Source: Zooshikella ganghwensis DSM 15267 (lineage in GTDB: Bacteria > Pseudomonadota > Gammaproteobacteria > Pseudomonadales > Zooshikellaceae). From it: a DNA stretch of 64,000 nt. Location of the stretch: assembly GCF_000428585.1 (NCBI RefSeq), contig NZ_AUAF01000006.1, positions 1-64,000 on the forward strand, written 5' to 3'. Shown here in pieces: positions 44,901 to 59,900 of the stretch (position 1 is its first letter; each line of letters starts with the position of its first letter). The position numbers and the translations under genes are program-made. The notes beneath the pieces were generated by a model that searched no databases, was not told where the DNA came from, and worked only from the letters and a program-made list of their open reading frames with translations.

Positions 44901-47900
44901 GTGCCCAGCAAGGTAGTCCTTCATTACAGCAAGTACAGATTAATGATCAGTTGCTTACGCCAACCTATGACATTTGGGGGAACTACTATCTCGACTGGCC
45001 TGCAGCAGCAACCGGTGAGATGGTGCTGGCTATGCAGCAACCACTGCAGCAGCAACAAGCGGTCGATACGGTTGCTAATGAGTCGTTAGCCACCATGGTC
45101 ATTGCTGGGATCGTAAATAACTCAGTGCATAGCGAAGGCAGTGAGGTGCAGTTATCTGTTTCCGTCACCGGCTTGGATGAGACCTTAATCCAACAGGGTA
45201 TGACAGTTCAGGACTTACAGCTGCGCCTAGAAGACTTTAATGGTGCCACAGTGTTCAGTGAGTGGTTAACCGATGCTCAGTTAACGCAGGTGCTTAATGA
45301 GGGAACGGTATGGCGCTGGCGATTACCTCAGGTTGAACAACAGGCCAGTTACCGCATCAAGGCTCGGGCCTATATTGGTCAAGCTCGTTACGTCACGGAG
45401 CAGGAAGTTAACCTGCGGGTGATTCCCCAAGTCACCCTTGCAGTGCCTGAGCTACTGCCTTTACCTAACCATACTTATGCAGGTAGTACACTCAATCTGG
45501 CCTTTAAGCCAGACCAAGCCAATTTGGCTGGGCAAGCCGTGCAGAAAAGCATTGCTATTTACGATGAGCAGCAGCAACTCCTGCATGCTGGAGGGGAGCA
45601 GGTACGCTTTACGGTACCAAACGCTGTTCGTCAACTACGGGTAGTGGCTACGGTTGATGATGGTTTGGGTAACCAGCGACAGCAGCAATGGCAGCTGAGC
45701 GTTAGGGCTGCTCCGCAGTGGGCTATTTCAGCAGATTCCCTGCCATTTGATGCTTTTCTCCCCGTGGTAGGAGGTTATTGGTATAGCCAGGGGGCCACAC
45801 TGCGAAACCTGCAAGGTCAGAGTTTTACCGCTAATGGTCCGCTGACTGCACTGGCTATGGTAGGCGCCCGGTTGGCCCTGGCAGAGCAAGGGATCGGAAT
45901 CACGCTGGCGGTGACTGAGGGTAATCAACTACAACGACAGGGCCATTATCCCTTAGCAGGGCGTGTACAGTTAATGGCCAGTAATAGTCGTCAGCTACTT
46001 GTTGCGCATGGGCAGCGTTTAACGCTGTTGGATACTGATAACTTTAATGCTTTAACTCAGGACTCGGGTACTACGGTACCGCCTAGTTGGGTGCTTGAAA
46101 GTCCGATATTGGGTGTGCAACGTTATGGCAGCGACTTTTTGTGCTTAACACAGCAGCGACTCTGGAAAATTACTGCACAGGGGCAACAGATTAAGTTGCT
46201 GGATGGACACAGCCAGTTTGCAGGAAATACCTTCAGTGCAATGGCAGTGTATCGTGATGCAATTTACCTCGCACTGACTAATGCATCAGCTAGTCAACAG
46301 GGGTTGATCAGATTGGTGAGCGGGCAGTCACCTCAACATATGATTTTACCGGTTAATGCTCAGCGCTTGTTGGCATTATCAGGTCAGCTATTAGCACTGG
46401 ATAGCCGGCAACAAACCCTGCAGCAGATCGATATCAGCTCACCGGATGCCATTCAGATAACAGCAGAGTGGCCTATTACCTTGAGCGTTGATGTTGATAG
46501 TGAGCAGCAGTCGGTGCTGGCTCATAATGCACTGAATCAAAGTGCATTGAGTCAAGGCAAGTTGTGGCTTGGTGGGAAGGCCGGTCAGGTCATAGAGTGG
46601 CAGCGCATGACTGATTATCAGACACAACTGGTTACCTCAGCTGCACTATTTGCCGCCAGTTATCCAGCTCCAGAGCACGTACTGCCTCAAACAGAGGGTT
46701 TTCGTGGGGTTGTCAGTGATGTGGCACTGGCACAAGGAACCCCCATACTGGCAGGGGGACACTGGGGCGCAGCCTGGTTGACGGCTACTCAGCAAGCGGG
46801 TTGGCAACTGCAAGCTTATCCTCCTCAGGCTTTTACCCAGGCAACCCAGCAAGTAGCAGCGAATATTCACTATCAGTTTATGGTTCAGCCTGGCTTACAG
46901 CGGGTGTTGATACAGCACAGGCAAACCAACCAAGTACGAGAATTTATCCGTAATATTGATCCGCAGGCCATTGCCTTGACAGCGCATCATTTAATCATTG
47001 CAGCAGGGAGTGAGCTGTACTGGTTACCGCTGCCTGCTGCCGGACAACCATTTACTTCAAGTCCATATAAAGCGGACTCAGCGCCACACTTATCGCTGGG
47101 TACAGCAGCCATTCAGCAACTTACCGCGCATGGGCAAAGTGTCGTGGCACTGCTGGACAACGGTCAGCTATGGCAGGTGACTGCAGCCGTTGCGGCGGCA
47201 GGACAGCATCAGCCATGGCAACCCCCATTGCTATTGAATGAAGGTGATGTCGATCAGCCGACGGCAATGGCACTAGGGGATGGCGCGCTATGGCTTGGCC
47301 AAGGCAGCCTGATACAGCGCCTTGACTTGATTACCCGACAACGCCAGGACATACCACTGAATCAGTTACTGTTGAGCTACCTGGTTTATCAGGATGGCCT
47401 GCTATGGCTAGCAGCCCAGCAAGCGGATAATACTGGGCAATATTGGGTTCAAGCCTTAGATACTCAGCAACAGCAACTCATTGCTGATAGCCGCCTCAGT
47501 ATGGATAAGCCCATTACCGCGATGGCGGTAGATGCCAATCAGCTATTGCTGGGCTATGGGGTACAAGGGGCGCAACTTATTCAAATCCCTGAACAAGTGC
47601 TAACAGCCAGTGCTAGTCGCCAGCAGCCCTTACCACAAATTATTTCTCACCTTGAAGTGCCTTTACCTGTGCAATTCGTTCAAACCCAAGGTATTGCCGC
47701 AGCCGCAGTGTATGCGAATGAACAGCTTATTGCCCATTGGCATCAGCCTCCTTTCACAGGTACGGTGCGTTTACCTCCCTGGCTACCCACAGGACAGACA
47801 CTTCAACTAAAAACCACGGTAGAAGACGTCAATGGTCGAGTTATAAGTGCTACCTCTGAGCCTTTTTTGGTGCAGCTACCTGCTCAACCTGGCAACACCT

Positions 47901-50900
47901 TCCGAGTGCAGGCTTTATTTGCAGAGCACAGCTGGTCGCCAGCACCTTTCATCGCCGAAGCCAGCATTCAGCAGAATCAGCAACCCATTGCTCAAGTGCT
48001 ATTCCTCCATGCGGAGCAGGAAAATGGTCCCTGGCAGGTTGCCCAATCCCTGGTTGGTACGCCTTATATCTATCGGGATAATTTGGTCACACCTGCCACA
48101 GGTACTTATTTGAAAGTGCGTGCGGTGGATGTGTTTGGCAATGTGGCAGAAAGTAAACCACGGCTGTTCTACCGTCATGCGGACAATCGACCGCCACAAA
48201 TCAGCTTAACTGTAGCTGGGTCCGGTACCCAACAGCTCACCACTAGCCAGGGTGAAGTGACTGCACAAGCCACACTGGGAGAGTCATATCACTTCAATGT
48301 GTCGCTAGAAGATGCTGAGAGTGGCATTGAGCAGGCATTGTTACGAAAAGATGGACAGGTCATTGCTGCGGCCTTTGCGGGTCAGCCCTTGCATTATGCT
48401 GTGGTGCCTAGTGCTGTTGGCCAAGCGGAGTATCAGCTGGAGGTTAGGGATAAAGCAGGCAATCAGCAGCAGCTTCGAGCAGTGGTCACCGTTGTTGGGG
48501 ATCGTTATCCAACACTTGAGGCGTTGGCAAGTAGCCCATCCTCACAAATTTATGAGCAACAGTCTTTTTCAATCACGGTATCGGCTAAAGATGATATTGC
48601 GATACGTCAGTTGCAGGCTACATGGAATGGGCAGACACAAACCATTTCATTTGATCAGCCACAGCTCCGCAATTATAAGTTGACCTTAAGTGATGCCCGG
48701 ACTGAGCGTTTAACTCAAGCCATTACCGATACGTTGACAGTTCAGGTCACGGACAGTAGAGGGCAAAAGGCTCAACAGACTCTTTCCTTGCAGGTTTTAC
48801 CTGACCCCGTTCCCGATGCCAGCCGTATTAGCCTGAATTACCCGGCACAAACGGTATATGGGGCGACAGTGGCGATTAATTTGCGGCATTTAAGTCAGGC
48901 TGATGCGATGGCTGATGCGTTGCGCCTAGACCTACTGCAAGTGACGCAGACAGGAACCCATGTGCTGACTTCACTCACCAATCATCAAGGTCGCTATGAT
49001 AACTATACGCACTATGTGCGCTTGCCTGTGCAGCCCTTACCTGAGCATCGTTACCGCTTTAAGGTGGTATTAACTGATCGTTTAGGCCAGCAGCAGCAAG
49101 GTGCTGAGCAGCAAATTATCCTGACCCAAGCACCCACAACATTAGTGTTTACCGAGGTTGCCAAAGTGGTCAAGGTAGGACAAGCACCGGTATATCAGGT
49201 GCGGGTGACGGATGCGAATGGTACTGGGGTAGCGGGTCAGCGTGTACAGTGGGGGTTAAGGGATAGCAGCAGTGGCTATGTAAGTCAGCAGGGAACGAAT
49301 TTAACGGATACGGATGGCTATGCCAGTTTAACTCTGAATACGTCACGGCAGGCTAAAACTTATGAGCTACAAGTATCACTGATGGATTACGCTGCCATTG
49401 CTATGGTGCGTCAGCAAATTGAAGTACAAGCAGGCGTGGTCGCGGAGCTTCGTTTTAGTCATTTACCCGCCACAGCTGCGGGTGACAATCTGGGCATTGC
49501 CGTGCAAGGTGTTGATAGTCAGGGTAATAGGGTAACAGATGATAATCGCACCCAGTTTCTGATCCGCTTACCGAACACCCAGTTCCAATGGGTACCTAGT
49601 GAACAGTTAGTGGTTCAATCGGTTATTGAAGGTAGCCAGAACCTATCACAAGCACTTGTTACTCTAGCCAATGGCCAAGCGCGTTTAGTATTACAAGCCG
49701 CCACTCAGGCTAACCGTTATTTACTGCCACTACAGACAGCTCAAGGCCAAGGGGCGCTCCGCTTCAGCTACCAGCTGGATGCTCACCAGTTGGCTTTCCA
49801 TACAGTGTCTCAGTTGCCCATTAACGTGATTGCTGGAGTCCCAGCCAGTGTCTTACTGACGGATGCACAAGGTCAACCACAAGCTTCAGGTGATGTCGCT
49901 GCAGTAGATACCCATCATGAGGTGGCATTACAACTGCGTTTGATGGATCGCTTTGGCAATCTAGCAGCTAATCAATCAGCAATGCATGTGCCTGTTTATA
50001 CCACCGAGCCTGCGCAGATCAATCAACAAGGAGTTACCAGTCTCATTGCATTAAGTCAGGGGCAAGGTCAGCTGGTGGTTACCAGCGAGCAGTATGGCGA
50101 GGCAACCGTGGCGATTGGTCTAGCTTCAGGTGAAGCACCTCCTGAGTTAACCGGCATTGATCATAGTAGTGTGTTCCGCATCCAGTTCAGCGCGCAGCCA
50201 CCTGAAGTCAGTCAAGCGTTGGCGACTAATCAGCAAGGCAGTAATACTATTCAGTTTATTTTCACCTTCGATGAGCCTATTGAGCTGAGTGGGGCCAATG
50301 GTGCAGCAGTTACCTTGCGACCAAAAACGGGAGATACCATTACGGATACTCCCATAACCGGTACCGTGAACTTACAAGGTCCTCAGCAGCTGGTATTTAG
50401 CCCTGCAAGTCCAGTGGCACTGGGCAGTTGTTATCAGTTTGATACCACAGGTTCAACATTAAAGGCTCAAGGTCGAGATGAAGCGATCAAAGTGCAGCAA
50501 GGAGAAGTCTGTACACCGCATTTACTCTGGAAATATGGTCAGAATATCAGCGTATCTGCCAGTCAGCTCACTGATCCAGCACCTGCTCATAGTCCTGCAC
50601 AGTTTATGTTGACAGACCCACTATCCATTACTGCACCGCTGAGTCTGTCGTTACCGTATCAACTGGCTAATGGGCTCAGCCGGTACTTGTTAACCAACCT
50701 GAAAATTCATATTGGGTCGGCCACGCTGGGAGCTGAGGCAGTCTCCAGTCGAGATTACACTACCAGTGCATGGCTCACCCTGCCTGTAAACTATAGCTAT
50801 AACGAGCCAACCATTTCAGTCGTACTCCCTAAAGACCTGCTGGATCAGCTGGCGGCATTATCACCACCGGTAAGGGCAAATGAGCCAGTCCTGGTGCAGC

Positions 50901-53900
50901 TGAGTGGCGATTACCGGGTTAATAATGAGCAGTCCTTTAAACTTCGGACAGGACGCCTGGCTGGTGTGAAGGTATTTGCTGAAGCTCAGGATACTGATCA
51001 AGATGGGCTGATTAATGGCCTGGAAATTATGCTGGGTTTAAGGCCAGATCTGGCTGATAGTGATGGTGATACTAAAGCTGATGGTGACGAAGACCTGGAC
51101 AGTGATGGTTTATCAAATCTGGCTGAGCTGGCAGAAAAAACTCGATTAAACCGCTATGACACGGATGGTGATGGTTTATCCGATGGCAGTGAAGTACTGA
51201 CCCATAAAACCAATCCACTCCTGGCGGATACTGACGAAGATGGTATCAATGATGGGGAAGAAGTCAGGCGTATACCTCCTACCTCGCCATTATTGGCCGA
51301 TACCGATAACGATGGTGTGAATGATTACACTGAGCTTGTCAACGGGCTTGATCCTACCCGCAATGATATGGCTGAGGACCGTGATAATGATGGGTTAAGT
51401 AATGGCGATGAAATTAAACATGGTACCTACTTATCAGATTCAGATTCAGATAATGATGGCTTAAGTGATGGTCGAGAAGTAAATGAACTAGGGACTAACC
51501 CACTGTCCAGAGACACTGATGGTGACCTGCTAGCGGATGCTGATGATCCTGAGCCCCTGATTGCTGACCAGCAGCCACCACAGGTGGTAATTGCGCAACC
51601 AGCAGCCAATCAGCCGTTACTGTATGGACAACAGCTGCAGGTTAATGCAGAGGTGACCGAGGCTGGTCGGCTGGTAGAAGTGATGTTCCTGGTCAATGGC
51701 GTACAGGTCGCTCGTCTTACTAAACCTCCTTATCAATTCGCGGTGCAGCTACCCAGTGCGGGTAATCAGGTTGAGTTTGAAGTCCAGGCCCTGGATGTCA
51801 GTAATAACCTGGGCACCAGTGGCCCACAACCACATGCACTACAAAATGATCCGTTAACCACAGTGATAGGTCTGGTAGTTGATGGTCAAAATCGACCATT
51901 AGCGAATGTTAATGTGCAAGTAGCAGGGCAGTCTGCACAAACCGCACAAGATGGCTCCTTTGTAATAACTCAAGTGCCTGTTGCCCGTGGTGAGCTAGTA
52001 GCGCTGGTCAGTGGTCAACTGGCAGGTCAACCGGTTAATACCTTGAGCGAAGCTGTACAGCCAGTTTGGGGTGGGACCACCCAAATGGGCACCATTACCT
52101 TGCAGACACCTTTGGTCAATGTGGGGTATTTCAATGCACGACAGAATGCGGGTCAACTGTATCAGCGGCAGATTATCGAGCAGGCAGGCTTTAATGCCGT
52201 CCTGTTGAATGACTTGCAGTCTACTAGCCTGAATGCACTGGATATGCTGGTGCTTGACATTAATGCCGATCGAGTTGATCTGAATGCACAGCAACGGCAG
52301 GCGTTAGCTGATTTCGTAGCGGTAGGTGGCGTGGCCGTAATTCATGTAGCTTATTGGCGCAGTAATGCCTTGGACTGGTTGCCTGGCAGCCCTGCGACCA
52401 AGTTGCTAAGTCGCTATGCCCACGATAATAACTATCCCTTTGATCGTTGGGATACGTTAGCGGATGGTAAGGCTGGTCGCTTTACTCAATTAACACAGTC
52501 ATATGCTACTCGGTCTTATTTACCAAAAGACAGTCTAGCTGCAACAACGCAGGCTTTGATGTTCTGTGGAGAACGTTATCAGAAGCAAGTTTCCGCCATT
52601 TGGTATGCCTATCAGCAAGGCTGGGTGTTCTTCTCAACCATTGGCCTTGAAATAACAAATGAAAGCTCCGTTGACCGGCAAACCTATGCACCGAATGTCT
52701 TGGCTTATGCCTATGAGCGCTCACTACTGGATTCGGATGAGGATGGTTTGGCTGATATTCGGGAAGTGAGTGCAGGTACTAACCCTTATCAAGCAGACTC
52801 TGATGGTGATGGTTTATTAGATGGGTTTGAGCAACGTTTTGGCTTTAATCCTTTGCAAATGGGAGAAGAAGATGCTGACCCGGATAATGATGGTTTAACC
52901 AACCTGGCGGAACAGACGGCAAAAACCCATCCACAGCAAGCAGACACCGATGGAGATAACTTAACCGATGGACGTGAGGTTAATGAAATTCACAGCAGTC
53001 CACTCCTGGCAGACACCGATAATGATCGGCTGAATGATGATGTGGAACTGGCCAATGGTGCTGATCCCACTAAAGCTGATACTGATCAGGATGGTTTAAC
53101 TGATTATGAGGAGATCAATCAATGGTCAACCCGCCCTGATAAAGTGGATAGTGATGATGATGGTATCAGTGATGCTATCGAAGTCCGCTATTTTGCAGAG
53201 CATGGTAATAAACCATTAAATCCAAATAACAGTGCAGATGCAGATGAAGACTTTGATAACGATGGTTTGACCAATAAACAGGAAGTGGTGGAGTACCATA
53301 CCGATCCTACCCAAGCTGATCAGGATGGTGATGGCTTATCCGATGGTGCGGAAATAGCGCAGGGTACCAATCCCGATAATCCTGATAGTGATAATGATGG
53401 GTTACTGGATGGTGAAGATAGTCATCCAAAAGATGTCGATACTCAGTCACCCCAGGTTGCTTTGTTAAAACCTGCAGCGGATAGCCGGTTACTACATGCC
53501 CAGCAGCTGGAGATTAAAGCAGAAGCAACGGATGACGGGCGAGTGGCGTCATTGGGTATTTATATTAATGGCAGCTTGTTACAGACCATTAATGGTGGCA
53601 CAGCATCAATAACCTACACGGTTCCTGAGCAAATCGACACGCTACGTCTGGAAGTGATGGCCACTGATACGAATGGTAATCAGGCTACTTCAGGTGTGTT
53701 TACCTATACCGTCACCGATGATCCAGGTACAGAAGTGACTGGTCAGGTGCTTGATGCGCTAAACCAACCAGTAGCGGGTGTTCAGGTCAGCATCGGTACC
53801 CAGCAAGTGACGACCAATCATGAAGGGCGCTATCAGTTTACTCAGTTAGCAGCTACGGCTTTGACCTTGCAAGTCACTGCAGAAACGTTGTTTGGTAAGC

Positions 53901-56900
53901 AGCTAATGACTGCAAAATCAGAACCTTTTGCACCGATACCGGAGGGCCGGGTTGAGGTGCCTGCCTTAGTCTTAAAACGTTCAGGCGGCTGGCAATTGGC
54001 TGAAGGATTATCTGATGCTGAGGTGACTTATCCAAATCAAATAACTTTTAAACATGAAATTGATGGTGGTGGATATCGATTTGATTTTTATAGTAATGGT
54101 TATATCAGTCGGGGTCATAGAGATCCTGTCATTCAAGCTCATAGATTATATGTTAATGATGAAGAGTATAGGGGACCACAAACAGTTCAAGGCAGACTAT
54201 CTGGTAGAGAAATTTATTTTCCAGCTGTAAAAATAGGTGAGTTGGACGTAAGTCGAAGAGTTTTTGTTCCCTACAGTGATTCCTATGCACAATATTTGGA
54301 ACGAATTACTAATACCTCAAATGATGTCCAAAAAGTTAATTTGACTATTAACGGACGGCTTGGGGCATGGGCAAACTCTTTGATAGTTGAGACGAGTTCA
54401 GGTGATCAGGGGTTTGATAGTCATGACTATTATGTAATTGTTGATGATTCGTATAGCTCATGGCGTGACTCTACGGGCTTTTTGTTTGGTGATACGAGTG
54501 ACAAAACCCTTAAGCCCAGAAGAGTGAGCATTAGTGGCGGGTTTTATAATTTTGATTTTGAGTTTACGTTATCTCCTCAACAAACAATTTCTTTATTACA
54601 TTACGCTATTCAAAACCGGTCCAACTCATATATAAAAACAATTATCACTAGATTATTACAAGAAGAAAGAACCTTATCGGCGTTAACAGTCGAGGACTTT
54701 AACGCGGTAGCAAACATTAAAACCTACATAGATACCGACAAAGATGGCATTGCGGATGCTGATGAAGTGCCGCTAAAACTTGACCCTCTTAATAAGGACA
54801 GTGACGGTGATGGTCTGGAAGATGGATTTGAGCAACGCTATGGCTTTAATCCACTGTCACCAGCTGGTGCAGGTGAAGCAGATCAAGACCCAGATAATGA
54901 TCAGTTGAGCAATTTATTAGAGCAACAGCATAAGTCGAATCCTACATTAGCGGACACGGATAATGATGGCTTATTGGACGGTGCAGAAGTATTAACCCAT
55001 CACTCAAATCCAACACTTGCAGACTCTGATGGTGATCGACTTTCTGATTTAGAGGAAGTACAAGCAGGTACTTCTCCATCACTGGTAGATACTGACAATG
55101 ATGACCTTACTGATTATGAAGAGTTAAAAGATTACAAGACGAATCCTCTGCAAGCGGATAGTGATAATGATGGGCTGTCGGATGGATATGAGGTCAATCA
55201 TAACTTGCAGAATGTTGCCGCAACGGATGATACGGACAACGATGGCTTAACAAATTTACAAGAGTTTGGCTTGGGAACTAACCCTCGGTTAGCCGATACT
55301 GACAATGACCAATTATGGGATGGTTGGGAGGTTAATCGCTTTAATACAAATCCGCTCGCTAATGATAGCGATGGTGGGGGTGGGTATGACAGTGATGAAA
55401 TCTTAGTTCATGGTACAGACCCTAATAGTGCTAATGATGATTTCAGTATTTATGATACGGGCAGCTATTTTTCAGATGAAAATAGCCGGTACTGGGAAGT
55501 AAGAGAAAATGGTGCAGCTGCTATCCGTTACCGTGGGGGTGAATTTACCCGTCTGCAATTATCTCAACAAAATAGCACGATCAATTATGGCAACAATCGA
55601 CGACACTTAGGTTCTGACGGTCGAGAAGTGTTCTTTGGTATCCAGTCAATTCATAGTTTGCTCGTAGGACGGCGGACATATATTCCCAATGTCGGTGGTG
55701 CTTTTGTACGGCAGATGGAGATTTTGCATAACCCAACGGATGACGAGATAACTATCGCTGTCTATTTAAAAGGCCTGTTTTTTGTTACTGATCAATATAC
55801 GGAGATACACACAACGTCTGGTGATGATGTTTTAACCCTTGATGATGATTATTTGATATTAAGAAATAAAAATGATTCATCTCACCCAGTGTTAGGCCAT
55901 GTTTTTGCTGGTCCTCATGTTATGGCTGACCCAACAGATGATACTTATGGAAGAAGTAATGATAATGATTGGTTAGTTGCCTTTAATGTCACTGTTCCTG
56001 CTAAGAGTACACGGATACTGACGCACTTTTTGCGGCAAGAGGGCAGTGTTGAATTAGCCTTAGAAAATGCTAAGCAAACACAGCGTTTTGAGTCAGCAGC
56101 CTATAATTATTTAACCCCAGAGCAGCAAGCTGCCATTGTTAATTTTTATGCCTACCCAGATCAAGATCAGGACGGTTTAAGTGATGAGCAGGAAATAGCG
56201 CTGGGTACAGATCCAAATAATATTGATACCGATAATGACGGTATTGTTGATGGTAAAGATACTGAGCCTACTCAAGCTGATACTGAGTCACCCGTTATTT
56301 CAATTATTGAAAAACCTGATTCAGGTACTGAAATTTATGCAACTCAAACCATCAATATTAAAGCCAGTATTACCGATAATGGTTTGGTAAAACAGGTTAT
56401 TGTTAAATTAAATAATGAGCAAATTATTACTCGGGATAAAGGTGGGGAGCAGACCTTTGCTATTCAGCTATCCGAAGCGACCAGTCAGCAAATCGATATT
56501 ATTGCGGTAGACAGTAATAATAACCAACAGCTTTCAACGTTGAATTTAACGATTAATCCAGACCCAGGAATGACTGTATCAGGACGTTTAGTCTTCAGTG
56601 ATACGTTGAATGGTGAGGATATTACCCAGGGACTAAGGGATATTACCGTCAACATCATGAGTAAGGCTGCCAGTGAAAGTGGTGGGGAAGTTATTGATAC
56701 CGCTGACTGGCCAAGTATTGTTACCAATCAAGATGGCTATTTTACCTTAAATCATATTCCTTCCTTAAAAGGAGAATTTGTCGTTGATATTAATGCTCAA
56801 ATGGGTAACCAACCGATAGTTTGGCGTTCCGAGCTCATTACTCCAGAAGCGAAAAAACAATTAGCGTTAGGTGAAATTGAACCTAAGTGGCAAATTATTG

Positions 56901-59900
56901 ATGGTGAATTTTTGAAAAAAATGGGGCAGTTTAATGTTGAGATGAGGCAGTATGACTTAGATAGTGAACAATTAGTTTATACATCGCTAAATGATGGAAT
57001 AATTCCTCATTTTTACGGCGAAGATTATATTGCTTACTCGGATGATAAACCACAGTTTTTATTAGGTAACGGTACCGTTATTTTTGGCAATATAACTAAT
57101 GGATCGACATTATCTCAAGATGCTTATCAACAGTTGTTAGCAACCAGGCCTTATCTTATTTTCTACCATGGTGAACAACTACCAAAACGAACGTTAAACT
57201 ATTCCGTAGGCTTTGAGTGGGGTACAGAAAGTGACGGTTATAGTGAAGTTCCTGAACGTTTCTCTTCAAGCCCTATTCAAGTAATTAACTTTGAAAATCA
57301 AGAGCTGTTAATTACCTATCAAAATGTGCCTGATAAAGTCCATTTTGCAATTAATCCTGGAGGTGTCACTAATCCTGAAAATATAGATGTTATGCGAATT
57401 CCTATCGGGTTGACCATTGATAAAAATACAGCCATTGAATTTAACTACCAAAATCCACAAGTAGTTAATAAACGCTATATTCGCTTAGCACCATTAGCCG
57501 ATGGTGGTTATTGGGTGACATCTGGCCACTTTGGGGATCGCTATTTAGTGGATAGTGACCGGGATGGTATACCTGATATTAAAGAAATATTGATGAGTTT
57601 AGATCACCAAAATCGTGATACGGATGGTGATGGGTTATTCGATGGCTTTGAAGTGACATATGATTATGAACCTCGGTTTATTGGTGAGGTTGGAAGTGAA
57701 GCTGGATTTGATTGGGATGAAGATGAATTAACCAGTTTACAGGAGCAAGAGGCATTAAGTAGCCCTTCATCTGAAGATACAGATGGAGATGGTTTACTTG
57801 ATAAGGACGAAGTCAATACACATAACACATTACCTTACTCACCTGACAGTGATGGTGATTTATTAGCGGATGCGGCAGAAGTTGCCATAAATTTAAATCC
57901 AAATCTTGCAGACAGTGATCAAGACGGTTTGGATGATTATGAAGAAAAAATGATTTATTTCACCAATCCTTTACAAGCTGATTCTGATAATGATGGAATG
58001 CCGGATGGGTTTGAAATTAAGTACCAGTTAACGCGAACTGGTGCTGAAGAAGATACTGATGGAGATGGTTTAAATAATAAAGATGAAGCTACTCATGGTA
58101 CGAATCCTCGTCAGCCAGATACTGATGGTGATTATTTATGGGATGGTGAAGAAGTTACCGTGGGTAGTAATCCTTTATTGGCAAATTCTGATGGACAAGG
58201 ACGTCAGGATGGTGAAGAGATATTAGTTGACTACAGTGATCCTAGCCAAGCTGCAGATGATCTTACAGCTAAGGAACTTGTGGAAGGAACACTACAGTTT
58301 ACACCGTTAGATCATATTCGTATTAACCGTGAAGGGCGGTTGGTTTTTGATAACAATACAGTACTGACAGCCTTTGCTCAGTTAACACTTGGGTTTGATA
58401 CTGGCACCTCAACTTTATTTGATGATGATATAAAACGTTTGCATGATAATATTGGAGCAGCTGTTGCGGAAATTACCCTTGATAATGGTGTTAAAAAAGC
58501 TGAGGGTATGATTAATTTCAGGTTGCAGCAAATAAATAATGTTCGAGTTACACGAAAATTACAGGTTATTAATGATCAAACCCAATTTATTTCTGGCCTT
58601 CGATATTTAGAAGTATTTAGCAACCCTACTGATGCTATACAGCCTGTGAAAGCACGGATTCTTTCTGATTTTACCTACCGAACCCAAAGCCAAATCATCA
58701 CCAGTAGTGGTGATGATCAATTAACCGCAGAAGATCAGTATGTGATCTTCCAGGCTACAGATCGCTATTCTAGAAAAGCATATTTTGCACATGTTTTTGC
58801 AGGACCCAATCGAGACTTACGGCCTGCACAATCAACAGGTATCAGAGTTGATTCTAATAATGATTGGCAAATTGATTATGAGTTTAACATCCCTGCAAAA
58901 AGTACTCGCTATGTGTTGCACTTTTTCTTAACAGCAAGCAGTGTAAATGAGCTACAGCAAATGGTCAGCAAAGTATTAACCATGCCGGAAATGGTAATTA
59001 CAGGACTCACAGCACAAGAGCAGCAGCAAACGTCGAATATATTTGCATTTACTGATCAGGACTTGGATGGTGTGGCTGATGTTGATGAAGCAGGTCAGGG
59101 TACCGATGTGGCTAAGGCTGACAGTGACGGTGATGGACTATTAGATGCAGAAGACCCTGCACCACAACAAGCGGATAATATTGCACCCAGTATTAATATT
59201 CAGGGTATTAGCGAGGGACAACAGGTCATTGCAGGGCAAACACTTAAATTACAGGTGCATACAACAGATGATGGTAAAGTGGCGCAACTGCAATTGGCTG
59301 AAAACAATACGGTATTACAGACCATCACGGATCGAGCGCAACTTAATAGTGGAGATGGATATTCAATTACCTATCAAGTACCTGATCAAGCAGGACAAAC
59401 CGCTGCTCAACTGACATTTACTGTGCAGGATACAAATAATAATCAACAGACTAAAACTGTTAATTTAACGATTATTACTGATCCAGGTACAACGTTAACT
59501 GGTCGAGTCATTAATGAGTTGGGGCAGCCGCTAGCAAATGTAACTGTGATAGTTGATGAGCAAAATAGTGTTCAGACTGATACTGAAGGTCGATGGAAAA
59601 TAGAGAATATTCCTGCACGGGTGAGTGAGCATCAAGTTCGTTATTCACTACTAGCGGGTGGTTATACCTACACAAATAAAGAAGTGCTGAATGAATGGGT
59701 CAGTGGTGGAGAAACCCAACTGAATGATATGACCCTTACTTTCGCTGGAGAAGCAATGCCTGTGCTACGGGATACAAGTCAGCAGCAGCCTTCAGCTCAT
59801 CAACCTATAGGTGTTAAACAACCGGTTCATCGCAATGCACTATTACCCATTACACCGAAAAACTGCCGTATTTTTGGGGAGCCATGTCGGCAAGTGTTAA

